Assembly (NCBI GenBank): GCA_949358305.1
Contig: OX442314.1
Location: 65,419,369-65,483,368 of the forward strand
Direction: 5' to 3'
Origin: Strigamia acuminata
Taxonomy: Eukaryota; Arthropoda; Chilopoda; Geophilomorpha; Linotaeniidae
Length of the DNA: 64,000 bases
Shown: positions 54,427-63,685 of the stretch, one piece after another
Numbering within the stretch: position 1 is the first letter of the stretch
Layout of the letters: every line of letters begins with the position of its first letter
Made by a program: the position numbers and the translations under genes
The notes under the pieces: generated by a model
The model's database searches: none
What the model was told of the DNA's origin: nothing
What the model saw: only the letters and a program-made list of their open reading frames with translations

Positions 54427-54932
54427 CGTTACTTAGGACTAGAAAAAACATATAACAAGTCAGAGTAGTTGCTGCGCAACCTACAACAATTAGAGCAGCG
54501 GCTCTTAGCAACGAGTGGCAACAATCACTCGCAAGAGGCGAATTGTCCCTCTAGTGACAAAATGATAAAGCGTATACAAGAAAATACACAGTTTCGAGTA
54601 TAAAATCATTACAAAAGGCACAAAAACGTAATAAATTAAGACAAAGTGTTTCAAATAAACGAACTAACTTAGGAACTAACAGCAGCAACTCTTTGGACGA
54701 ATCCAAGCAGTAAAACTCCAAAGAATCAAAGAAAAGATACAAGATTACCTTAAAAAAGACAGCTTAAATCAGGTAATTCACCACTCCCACGTCACAAACT
54801 ACACGAAATTCATTTAACCTTTAGCCAAAACTTAAGCTGCACTACTAACTAAACACAAACTTAAATTAATGATTAATCAAAGCAAATCCGCTATTGCGAT
54901 AGCAAAAATCCATGTTGCGCGTGCTCGCAACA
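54160..54932 (-). repeat. 5' LTR of the LARD-like element
   Basis: 773 bp, identical by eye to 48997-49769, implying a very recent insertion. Satellite resumes at 54933 within the duplicated CCTA. Confidence 0.95.
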
Positions 54933-55825
54933 CCTAAATCAATGGTTGAATGTTTCTAAAACTTACATTGGAGCCTTCTACTAAGGTTTAAACACTATTT
55001 CTGAACATTCAGAGACATTGGACTTGTGGTGTTTCTGCTAAGTCAACTGTGATGAGATCAAAAGTCTATTCTCCCAAATCATTGGTTGGATGTTTCTAAA
55101 ACTTACATTGGAGCCTTCTACTAAGGTTTAAACACTATTTCTGAACATTCAGAGACATTGGTCTTGTGGTGTTTGTGCTAAGTCAACTGTGATGAGATCA
55201 AAAGTCTATTCTCCCAAATCATTGGTTGGATGTTTCTAAAACTTACATTGGAGCCTTCTACTAAGGTTTAAACACTATTTCTGAACATTCAGAGACATTG
55301 GTCTTGTGGTGTTTGTGCTAAGTCAACTGTGATTAGATCAAAAGTCTATTCTCCCAAATCATTGGTTGGATGTCTCTAAAACTTACATTGGAGCCTTCTA
55401 CTAAGGTTTAAACACTATTTCTGAACATTCAGAGACATTGGACTTGTGGTGTTTGTGCTAAGTCAACTGTAATGAGATCAAAAGTCTATTCTCCCAAATC
55501 ATTGGTTGGATGTTTCTAAAACTTACATTGGAGCCTTCTACTAAGGTTTAAACACTATTTCTGAACATTCAGAGACATTGGACTTGTGGTGTTTGTGCTA
55601 AGTCAACTGTGATGAGATCAAAAGTCTATTCTCCCAAATCATTGGTTGGATGTTTCTAAAACTTACATTGGAGCCTTCTACTAAGGTTTAAACACTATTT
55701 CTGAACATTCAGAGACATTGGTGTTTGTGCTAAGTCAACTGTGATGAGATCAAAAGTCTATTCTCCCAAATCATTGGTTGGATGTTTCTAAAACTTACAT
55801 TGGAGCCTTCTACTAAGGTTTAAAC
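54933..55825. repeat. Satellite array, segment 4
   Basis: 893 bp, about six and a half A monomers. It continues directly the monomer interrupted by the LARD-like element and is itself interrupted by BEL4 at GGTTTAAAC. It includes a monomer starting GTAATGAG not noticed elsewhere. No B or C type. Confidence 0.96.
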
Positions 55826-57386
55826 TGTTGCAAGACAGCGTAGAAATTGTTGTGCTATTTTATTGTCAATATTTTTACCATTTACTTTGAGTTGATTAAA
55901 ATCTTTAAGTGTTTTAATTTCCTTTGCCTAATTGGTATTTTTCACTTTTCAGATTTTTTTATTGCTTATTAAAGTGTTTTGACTTGATTTTTATTCATAC
56001 TTTTCAATATTCAGTAATGTTTATGCTTTGTATTGATTTCAAATATCTTATTCCGTGCATTTATTGACTTATTCACTTGTTTTTTGAGAGTTTGTGTTGA
56101 TTCCGAACTGTTTTGGTGCAAATTTCGTTACCTAGCATACAATTGCGATGCTAGTGACGTCATTTTTCTGTTTCCCGTAAAGTTACGGTTCCGCCTTCTA
56201 ACCTTTTGTTTAGTACTTTTCAAATCACTTGGAATTTTATTAAGCATTCGTTTAGACTAATTCAAGCATGCTCTTTCTATCTAGATGCATCAAAACTGCT
56301 TTGGAAGTTCCGTTTGATTGGTTTGAACGTTCGTTTCCGTCTGCCATAAAAGCGCAGCCGGGAATGTTCGTTTGGCCGATAAATTCGTATTTATTCAATC
56401 TGTGTATTTTATTCCGATGTTTTGTGAAGAGAATTGATAATTATTCTTATAATTTAATCGATACTTTATTGATTATTTACATTTAGTGTTTTTACATTCA
56501 TTTTACGTGTAGTTTTGCCGCCGATGTTATGTTCGCCGGACGCCATGTTTGATCCAACACCTTTGTTATGTTCGCCGGTCGCCATGTTTGTCCCAAGCGA
56601 CGATTACACAATGTAACCGTTATTTTTGTATTTTATATCACATAATTTGCATTTACTTTTACATTGCGTTATTATTCAGTATGTATTCTTTGATAATTTT
56701 GTGCTTTTGTACCGATCGAAATTCAAATGTGATCGTTATGTCATTTTCGAAGCCTGTGATTGGCTATTTTCAATCCTTCTTTCCGAGATCGGTTTATTGC
56801 ATTTATCTCATTGTTTAACGTGTTTTTGGACATTGTTGTGATTAGCTTTTTTGTTCACCGTATTCTTGTGGTCATTTCAATGTATTTCAATGTATTTTTA
56901 GTGCATTTTTAAGCAAATGCCAACTTTGCCGTAATCTTGTTTCCTCCGTTACCATGGTAACGGAATCTTTCGTGTATCTGTATTTCGCCGCTATCGGCCT
57001 GGCGCGTGCCATATTCGGTACTGCGCATGTGCGGTTCTCTAAGAACCAATCTAATTGCTGTAATTTCTTCAGTTATTAACCAACCTTTGAATAAATGTGT
57101 TGTGTTTTATTAGCTCTTGTTTTAGGCTTATTTTCAAACACATCCAATGTGTAGTGAGTAGTTTAAAAATTCTCAGGCCAACTTATGTTTCCGCCACCTA
57201 TTGGATACTTGGTGCAGGTGTTCTCCACATTGTTCCAGCGGTACAACAATGCCATTTGTTGCGGATTTATTGCTCTCCAGTGCGATTTTCGTACTAGCCA
57301 CGCCATACGACCTTGGGCGAGCTCAAGTGTCTTGAATTTGGATACGCATCGCCATTCCTTTCTATCTGTCTTGTTGACCTGCAACA
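55826..57386 (+). repeat. 5' LTR of BEL4
   Basis: 1561 bp, TGTTGCAAGACAGCG ... CCTGCAACA. Elements: TGACGTCA (56155-56162), two YY1-like CGCCATGTTT sites in a repeated block (56541-56550, 56580-56589), the perfect palindrome TCCGTTACCATGGTAACGGA (56945-56964), NRF-1-like TGCGCATGTGCG (57022-57033) and AATAAA (57090-57095). It is homologous to the BEL1 LTR in order of elements but much diverged. Confidence 0.94.
56155..56162 (+). promoter_or_regulatory. CRE palindrome TGACGTCA in BEL4 LTR
   Basis: 330 bases into the LTR, close to the 316-base place in BEL1. It is followed by CATTTTTC as in BEL1. Confidence 0.5.
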
Positions 57387-58183
57387 CAGATACGAAGCTT
57401 TTGGTAGCCGTGACCAGGATTCCGTCTGCAATTCGTGAGTTTTTCCAGTGCATCATCAATACGTTTGAAAAAGTGTTTGGTGCGACGGAGGAACAATACG
57501 TTCGTGTTTCGTCACCCATGTCAAGAGTCAACGTTCAACGTGACAGAAGTTACGACGGGGACTTCTTTGGCGGCGAAAACGAACAAAAGTGTGCATGCAG
57601 TTGGAGTTCAAGGTCACAACACTGGATAACACAACGCGTCGTGTTGGAAAGCAGATTCGCCCCTGGAATAATTGCATTTTACAGTGTTTTACCTTATGAA
57701 ATTGAAATTTTGGAGATTTTGGTTATTAAGGGGAACTGTATCAAGTGTCTTTATGGGATTTTGGTAGTTGCATTTGTTGGTTTTCGGGAAAATTTCGATA
57801 AAGTGTCTATTTTACAACTTTTGAAGTGTTTTTTCATTGCATGCTTAGTTCTCCATTATAACCGCCATAAGCGGGGAAGATTAGATTTATTTCGAGTAAA
57901 ACTGACTAGTTTCAAGTTGAATGAGCTGTCAGTAGAGTCAAAATTTAATGATAGGAGTTATTGGCGTGTTTTGTTGCAAAACAAACCGTCAATTGTTTTC
58001 AAAAGAGTTTATTGGCGTGCTTTGTTGCAAAACAAACCGTCAATTATTTTCAAACTGTGCAGGGTAATTGTGTCACGTTTTATTTACGTACACAAAAACC
58101 GCTCAAATTTTTGGTCATCCTCGATTGGCCAAACATTTGATATTCTAAAATTCTCACGTGTCACCAAGGACCGTGAAAATTGA
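57185..58183 (+). CDS. Conserved BEL leader ORF, BEL4 copy, full length (hypothetical)
   Basis: 332 aa, ATG in U5 216 nt before the PBS TTG. It reads MFPPPIGYL at the start, LVAVTRI across the PBS, then FGA...YVR.SS, VNVQRD, ITQRVVLESRFAPGIIAF, a hydrophobic stretch and a basic C-terminal half with two YWR.LLQNKPSI copies. It ends 201 nt before gag. It is the only unbroken long version in the window. No known domain recognised. If translated it would be an upstream ORF product or a separate leader protein; a conserved RNA element is the alternative. Confidence 0.45.
   Translation: MFPPPIGYLVQVFSTLFQRYNNAICCGFIALQCDFRTSHAIRPWASSSVLNLDTHRHSFLSVLLTCNTDTKLLVAVTRIPSAIREFFQCIINTFEKVFGATEEQYVRVSSPMSRVNVQRDRSYDGDFFGGENEQKCACSWSSRSQHWITQRVVLESRFAPGIIAFYSVLPYEIEILEILVIKGNCIKCLYGILVVAFVGFRENFDKVSILQLLKCFFIACLVLHYNRHKRGRLDLFRVKLTSFKLNELSVESKFNDRSYWRVLLQNKPSIVFKRVYWRALLQNKPSIIFKLCRVIVSRFIYVHKNRSNFWSSSIGQTFDILKFSRVTKDREN
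57402..57422 (+). other. BEL4 primer-binding site, tRNA-His-like with one inserted A
   Basis: TGGTAGCCGTGACCAGGAT followed by TC, 15 nt after the LTR. It has the same extra A as BEL1, so the leader frame reads TTG GTA GCC GTG ACC AGG ATT with no stop. Confidence 0.65.
57958..58059 (+). repeat. Two-copy 51-bp leader repeat with GNRA hairpins, BEL4
   Basis: Copies begin at 57958 and 58009. Both contain TTTGTTGCAAAACAAA, which folds as a six-pair stem closed by a GCAA tetraloop. In BEL4 both copies keep the stem, while the first BEL1 copy has a change (AAAACGAA). Confidence 0.65.
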
Positions 58184-58310
58184 GTGCTTTTTGGGGGATA
58201 AAATTAAAAACGTTTATTCTCTTTAAAGTTAAAACAAAAACCGTGAAAATTGAGAAATTTTTGGGGGATAAAATAAAAAGGTTTATTCTCTTAAAAATTA
58301 AAACAAAGTT
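58170..58310 (+). repeat. Two-copy 70-bp leader repeat, BEL4
   Basis: ACCGTGAAAATTGAG begins at 58170 and 58240, each followed by TTTTTGGGGGATAAAA. It is equivalent to 9903-10040 in BEL1. Confidence 0.7.
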
Positions 58311-58384
58311 GAATTGTCATGCCCGTTTTTATCTGTTCTTTCCAAATTTCACAGCCGAATTTTTTGTGAGAGAGGACAGAGAAA

Positions 58385-61300
58385 ATGGCGGAACCTACAA
58401 TGAGAGATCTTCTAACTGAGGATCAAATCGAAGTGCAACAACAACGTTGGGAATCGCAAGTCACTGCAATGAATCATTTGTTGTCTATATCGGAGAAGAC
58501 AGCAGATCCAGGTGAACTGGAAGCGCTGGTGCAAACTGCGAACCCAAAAGAATCGAGAATAGTCGGTGCGCTGAATGATCTACAGGAATATTCGGACCAC
58601 GGCTATTATCTAGAATGCATTGACAAGCTTGAGACTATGCAAGCAAGAGTGGATCTTCTTCGCACGAGATACGAAATCTCAAAGCGATCACTTCCAACTT
58701 TGGGAGGAAGATTAAATACGTCGACAAGCTCAAATCAGAATACAACCTTGAACGCGACAGCAACGTTTAGAAAAAATTCGAAGCTGCCCAAACTGGATTC
58801 CGTAAAATTTGACGGAGATATTTTGAAGTACAGAACATTCAAAAGCAACTTCGAGACCTCCGTACACAAGGATCCAGACCTGAGTAACATTGAAAAACTC
58901 CAGTATTTACAAACCATGTGTACTGGAGAAGCGGCAATTCTCATCTCCACTTTTCCCCTGATCGAGGAATCCTATGACCTTGCAAGAGAAGAACTCGAAA
59001 GACATTTTGGTGATGAGGATGCACAACAAACTGCGTTAATAAAATCAATTCGAGAATTAAAAGTGGTTTCGAGTATTCATCCAACAAAAGCGATAAAAAC
59101 AAACTTGACCAAGATTTCTGCGACTATTAGACTTTTAGAGCAACTTAAAATTCCTATTCAGACTTCCGGAGCTTTCTTATTGCCCGACATAATTAGCAAG
59201 TTTCCAACTTCAATGGCATTAAGATTTTACCAGGTTCACGGAATTCAAAATAAGAACATTGTTACGTTGCTCAATTTCTTTGTGAATGAAGTTGCGATGG
59301 CCGAACGAACTGAAAGCGTTTCTGAAAAATCGAAAAAAGACAAGAATGAAAAATCTGAAGTGGAGAAACCGAAAGTGAAAGGTTCAATGACCACGTGCGC
59401 AGCTACTCAAGACGCCAAGCAGTCTACTAGTGCCAAAACAAAGAATGAAACGAAATCTGACAGCAAGAGTGCGCCTTCAAGGACAAGCAAGTGCATTTTT
59501 TGTGATGATGAACATTTAAACGGCTTTTGTAAAAAGGATTTCGAAATCAACGCGAAAATCGAAATAGTAAAGAAAAACAGACTGTGTTTTAACTGTTTCC
59601 GAACTGGACATAGAGTGGGAGACTGCAAGGTCAAATTTTCTTGTAAACATTGTGGTGGGCGACACCATTCCACAATATGCAAAAAATCCGAGGTGAAGAA
59701 TTCAACGAGCGCTGCGGAGAAGCCGAAGGAGCTACAAGTAACAACACATGTTTCATGCGCAATCTCGACGACTCTACAACTAATGATATTCACCGCGGAC
59801 CTCAAAACAAAATCAGGAGGAACTCACAGCATTCGAGGGATGATTGATCCGGGAAGCCATCGATCGTTCATCACAAAAGAATTTGTTGAAAAACTGAAAC
59901 TGAAAAAATGCGGCAGTGTTTCTGCCACCACACAGAGATTCAACGACTCGTCTCCAGCAGCCACGGACTATGATGTGTTTAATGTCACATTGCAAAGTAA
60001 AAATGACACTCAAGATTTGAAACTTTCAATGCTTTCTGTGGAAAATTTGCCACGAGTGCAGGGCATTCTTAACTCATCAATAATAGACAAGGTGAAGAAG
60101 TTAAACCTTGAACTTGCTGAAGACCTACCAGCTAAGACTTCTCAAATCGACGTGCTTTTAGGAGTCGACGTGTGGTGGAAGGTCGTTAAGGACGGCAAGA
60201 AAAAAGTAAACGCAGATCTTGGATTAATAAATACAATTTTTGGTTGGGTCTTGTCCGGAGCGGCGGGGAACACCAATTTATTCGAAGATGAGGAAGAATT
60301 GACAACATGTTGCAACACATGCGACTTAGACATCCAAGAAAAATTGGACAAACTGTGGAACTTGGAAGCAATCGGAATAAATGCGGGAGAAAAAGAATCC
60401 GACTTTATTCGCGATCGATTCGAATCAACTACGAAGCGTCTAGACGATGGACGTTATGAAGTCATGCTGCCATTCAACGGACAGGAAGTCGACTTGGAGT
60501 CCAATTGGGAATTGGCCATGAATCAACTGGCCAACACGCTCAAAAGAATAGATGCCAACAAGGACTACAAAAAACGTTACGACGAGTCCATGTGGCAGTA
60601 TATTCACGAAAATCACGCGGAGGAAGTCCCAAAAGAAGAGCGTTTTCTGAAGAAAGGAACATACAATATACCTCACCATCCTGTAATCAAGGAGGATCGA
60701 GACACGACGAAATTTCGAGTAGTGTTCAACGCGTCTTCATCCAAGAAGGGGAAACTTTCCCTCAATGACTGTTTATTTCCGGGACCCTCCCTTAATCCAG
60801 ACTTAATACTCGTTATTGTGAGATTCCGTCTCTATTGTATTCCAATAATAGCAGACATTAAGCAAGCGTTTCTCCAGGTTATGATCAACCCAACTCAAAC
60901 AAACTTTTTACGTTTTTTGTGGGTCGCTCGTGACTATTTCAAAGAGCCATACTCATGGCAAAATTTGTGGAATAATCTAATGGTTCTGCGAATGATTGTC
61001 GTGCCATTTGGCGTCATTTCTTCTCCATTCCTCTTGTGTGCGACGATTAGGAAACAAGCGAAACAATTTGAAGAAACTCATGCAAAAGAAGTCGACGCAC
61101 TCGATGATGGAATCTTCATGGATGATTTGACGTCAGGAGGAGATTTTACAGCCGACACAACATCACATTGCGAGAAACTGAAAATGATATTAGACGACGG
61201 AAAGCTTCCCCTCGTGAAGTGGGCGACCTCAAGCAAGGACGTCTTCAACAATTTGAAAAAAGAAGGTTTTCATATGCGAGGAGAGGAGTTTTCGGACTTA

Positions 61301-63625
61301 GGAATTATAAAAATGCTTGGAATATTGTGGAACACGGCAGAAGATGTCATGATGTTTAACATTCCGACAATTGAAAAAATTCCGAATACGAAGCGAGAAG
61401 TTGTTTCATTAATGGCTTCCATATTCGATCCAATGGGACTCATTGCTCCTGTTGTGCTTCAAATGAAACTACTAGTTCAAGCAATCTGGATGAGGACAAA
61501 AAACTGGGATGAAAAGATTCTTGACTCAGAGAAAAAAGAAGTCGAAGAGTGGAGTCAAGACATACAAAAATTGAAAGAATTGAAAGTACAACGTTGGCTG
61601 CAGACTTATTCCGGTCAAGACATCACTTTAGAAGTTTTCTGTGACGCAAGCACAAAGGCATTTGGCTGTTCAATTTTTGTCGTCAATCTGGAGGGCAAAA
61701 GAACTTTATTGTTGTGTAAATGTCGTATTGCGCCGACGAAAAAAGTGACTCTTCCTCGACTTGAATTAACTGCAGCAGTGGTAGGAGTGCGAATGACCAA
61801 GTACCTGTTAGAAAACTTTCTTCCCGGTTACCCGGTCACTGAAGTGCGATACTACTCGGACTCCACCATAACTCTAGCCTGGATAAATAGTGACAAAAAC
61901 GTGTGGAAGCCATACGTCTCGAACCGTGTGCAAGAAATTATTTCTTCCACCAAACCCGAACAATGGTCTCACGTACCAACGGAATTTAACCCAGCAGATT
62001 TATTGACTCGACCACATAACTCAAAAACATTGATGCAAAATAAACTTTGGTGGTTTGGAGTTGATGTCTCAAAACTAGAAAAAACAGAAATTATACAAGA
62101 GATTCTTCCAGAAGAGGAACGAAAAATTGTAGTGATGACTATTCAAGTTAAAGAAAGTTTTATTGGACAGTTTTTCAAACGTTTCCGGAATTACAACAAA
62201 CTTTTGAGAGTTTTTTCATATATTTTGCGATGGAAAAACAAACTTTTGCGCGGTGAGCCTCTCTCGCCACTCGAGTTAGAGGACAACCAATTGAAGATCT
62301 TGCAGTTTTCCCAGAAACTACATTTTTCTGAGGAGATTGATGATGTGAAAAACAAAAGAAAACTGTCTAAACATTCCACCCTACGCAATTTCGAGCTCTT
62401 CATTGACGAGGACGGATTACTTCGACTTCGTAGCCGCTTGAAAAAATCTTTATTGACATTTGATGAAGTGTATCCAATTATTTTGCATTATGATAGTTGG
62501 ATAACAAGACTGTTAATTAAAAAAGTGCATTTGGAGTTGCTTCACGGTGACATAAGCGAAACTTTGTATCACCTACGCGAACAATTTTGGATTATAAGAG
62601 GACGAAGAACTATACAAACAGTTATTCGAGAATGTGAGATTTGCCGACGAGGAAAACTTGCACGCAACAACCCTTCAACGGGTGACCTTCCTGCTGAACG
62701 TGTGACACCAGCGGCGCCATTTCAAAACACCGGAGTTGACCACTTGGGTCCCATTTATGTCGGCAGCAACAAGAAAGAAAAGAAAAAAGTTTACATCTTG
62801 CTTTTCACGTGTATGGTGACCCGTTCCATACATTTAGAAGTATCAGAGGACCTTTCTGTGCCAAAGTTTTTGCTTGCAATGAGAAGATTTGGGGCACGCC
62901 ACGGATACCCCGGGAAGATTTTCTCTGACAACAGTAAGACGTTTGAGCGCGGAAGCCTCGAATTACAATCATGGGGGAAACTCATCGGTCATAATGACGT
63001 GAAAACATTCCTATCTGAAAAAAGGCTGCTCTGGACATTCATCCCACCGCTGTCTCCATGGATGGGCGGAGCGTGGGAGGGTCTAGTCCGCTCTGTTAAA
63101 GATAAACTTCGAAAGACATTGTTGCGCAGCACCGTAGACTTGGAAACTCTCCAAACATTGGTCTTGGAAATAAGTTCAGTGCTAAATTCCCGACCCTTAA
63201 GTTACGTCCCAGACAGTGTAGATGGTGGTAGAATTTTGGCACCTGAAAACTTTCTAACAGGAGGCATGCCAAAATATGTAATAAACAAACAATTGAGTGC
63301 AATTAAAAAATCCGATTTGCGAAAACTAGACATTAAACGACGCCAATTTATTTGGGAGTTCTGGAAAATTTGGAAAAAGAGTTACCTCATGCAATTGAGG
63401 AATTTTTATGAATCCAAAGGTGATAAGTTCTTCAAAAACCCTAAAGTAGACCAAATAGTGCTTCTAGAAAAAATGGGTACTAACCCATATTTTTGGCCAC
63501 TTGCCAGGATAAAAGAAATTTTTCCCGGTGAGGATGGTCAAATCCGTGTGATAAAAGTTGTGCTACCCGATGGACGTGAGTTGAAAAGGTCAGTCAAGCA
63601 TGTGAGAGCCCTAGAACTTGAGTGA
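58385..63625 (+). CDS. gag-pol: BEL4 Gag-Pol polyprotein, intact
   Basis: 1746 aa, one frame, ATG at 58385 (GAGAAAATGG). Gag covers about 1-330. Three zinc knuckles begin at C370 (C-x2-C-x3-H-x4-C), C401 (C-x2-C-x4-H-x4-C) and C420. The protease is DUF1758-like with D488 in MIDPGS. RT has ADIKQAFLQ and FMDD (D913, D914). RNase H has D1087 in FCDAS. PADLLTR and the Pao-type linker follow. Integrase has a His/Cys region, then D1452, D1515 and E1565. Length and single-ORF layout are typical of BEL/Pao. One oddity: residue 1566, next to the catalytic Glu, is Gly (GGAWEG) where BEL1 and BEL2 have Arg. No env follows. Confidence 0.95.
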   Translation: MAEPTMRDLLTEDQIEVQQQRWESQVTAMNHLLSISEKTADPGELEALVQTANPKESRIVGALNDLQEYSDHGYYLECIDKLETMQARVDLLRTRYEISKRSLPTLGGRLNTSTSSNQNTTLNATATFRKNSKLPKLDSVKFDGDILKYRTFKSNFETSVHKDPDLSNIEKLQYLQTMCTGEAAILISTFPLIEESYDLAREELERHFGDEDAQQTALIKSIRELKVVSSIHPTKAIKTNLTKISATIRLLEQLKIPIQTSGAFLLPDIISKFPTSMALRFYQVHGIQNKNIVTLLNFFVNEVAMAERTESVSEKSKKDKNEKSEVEKPKVKGSMTTCAATQDAKQSTSAKTKNETKSDSKSAPSRTSKCIFCDDEHLNGFCKKDFEINAKIEIVKKNRLCFNCFRTGHRVGDCKVKFSCKHCGGRHHSTICKKSEVKNSTSAAEKPKELQVTTHVSCAISTTLQLMIFTADLKTKSGGTHSIRGMIDPGSHRSFITKEFVEKLKLKKCGSVSATTQRFNDSSPAATDYDVFNVTLQSKNDTQDLKLSMLSVENLPRVQGILNSSIIDKVKKLNLELAEDLPAKTSQIDVLLGVDVWWKVVKDGKKKVNADLGLINTIFGWVLSGAAGNTNLFEDEEELTTCCNTCDLDIQEKLDKLWNLEAIGINAGEKESDFIRDRFESTTKRLDDGRYEVMLPFNGQEVDLESNWELAMNQLANTLKRIDANKDYKKRYDESMWQYIHENHAEEVPKEERFLKKGTYNIPHHPVIKEDRDTTKFRVVFNASSSKKGKLSLNDCLFPGPSLNPDLILVIVRFRLYCIPIIADIKQAFLQVMINPTQTNFLRFLWVARDYFKEPYSWQNLWNNLMVLRMIVVPFGVISSPFLLCATIRKQAKQFEETHAKEVDALDDGIFMDDLTSGGDFTADTTSHCEKLKMILDDGKLPLVKWATSSKDVFNNLKKEGFHMRGEEFSDLGIIKMLGILWNTAEDVMMFNIPTIEKIPNTKREVVSLMASIFDPMGLIAPVVLQMKLLVQAIWMRTKNWDEKILDSEKKEVEEWSQDIQKLKELKVQRWLQTYSGQDITLEVFCDASTKAFGCSIFVVNLEGKRTLLLCKCRIAPTKKVTLPRLELTAAVVGVRMTKYLLENFLPGYPVTEVRYYSDSTITLAWINSDKNVWKPYVSNRVQEIISSTKPEQWSHVPTEFNPADLLTRPHNSKTLMQNKLWWFGVDVSKLEKTEIIQEILPEEERKIVVMTIQVKESFIGQFFKRFRNYNKLLRVFSYILRWKNKLLRGEPLSPLELEDNQLKILQFSQKLHFSEEIDDVKNKRKLSKHSTLRNFELFIDEDGLLRLRSRLKKSLLTFDEVYPIILHYDSWITRLLIKKVHLELLHGDISETLYHLREQFWIIRGRRTIQTVIRECEICRRGKLARNNPSTGDLPAERVTPAAPFQNTGVDHLGPIYVGSNKKEKKKVYILLFTCMVTRSIHLEVSEDLSVPKFLLAMRRFGARHGYPGKIFSDNSKTFERGSLELQSWGKLIGHNDVKTFLSEKRLLWTFIPPLSPWMGGAWEGLVRSVKDKLRKTLLRSTVDLETLQTLVLEISSVLNSRPLSYVPDSVDGGRILAPENFLTGGMPKYVINKQLSAIKKSDLRKLDIKRRQFIWEFWKIWKKSYLMQLRNFYESKGDKFFKNPKVDQIVLLEKMGTNPYFWPLARIKEIFPGEDGQIRVIKVVLPDGRELKRSVKHVRALELE

Positions 63626-63654
63626 TTTTTCTTTTGTGAATTTTTTGCGTGGTT

Positions 63655-63685
63655 CTCCATCTCTGTCCTCTCGCCGGCAATTCGC
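63655..63685 (+). other. Pyrimidine tract in the PPT position, BEL4
   Basis: CTCCATCTCTGTCCTCTC then GCCGGCAATTCGC, immediately before the 3' LTR. It differs from BEL1 by a few bases but keeps the C/T bias and the terminal motif. Confidence 0.8.

Larger units (their letters stand above)
48997..54932 (-). mobile_element. Non-autonomous LARD-like BEL/Pao-related element
   Basis: 5936 bp: LTRs 48997-49769 and 54160-54932 (773 bp, identical by eye), interior 4390 bp without gag or pol. Target duplication CCTA (48993-48996, 54933-54936) rejoins the satellite variant CTCCTAAATC. Orientation minus follows from the primer site at its right end, the T-rich sense LTR with AATAAA, and similarity to BEL leaders. 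BEL links: TGTTGCG...AACA ends, tRNA-His-like PBS, a pyrimidine tract plus GCCGGCAACGC before the 3' LTR, and an ATACACAACGC block in the leader. It would depend on a BEL element for mobilisation. Confidence 0.88.
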
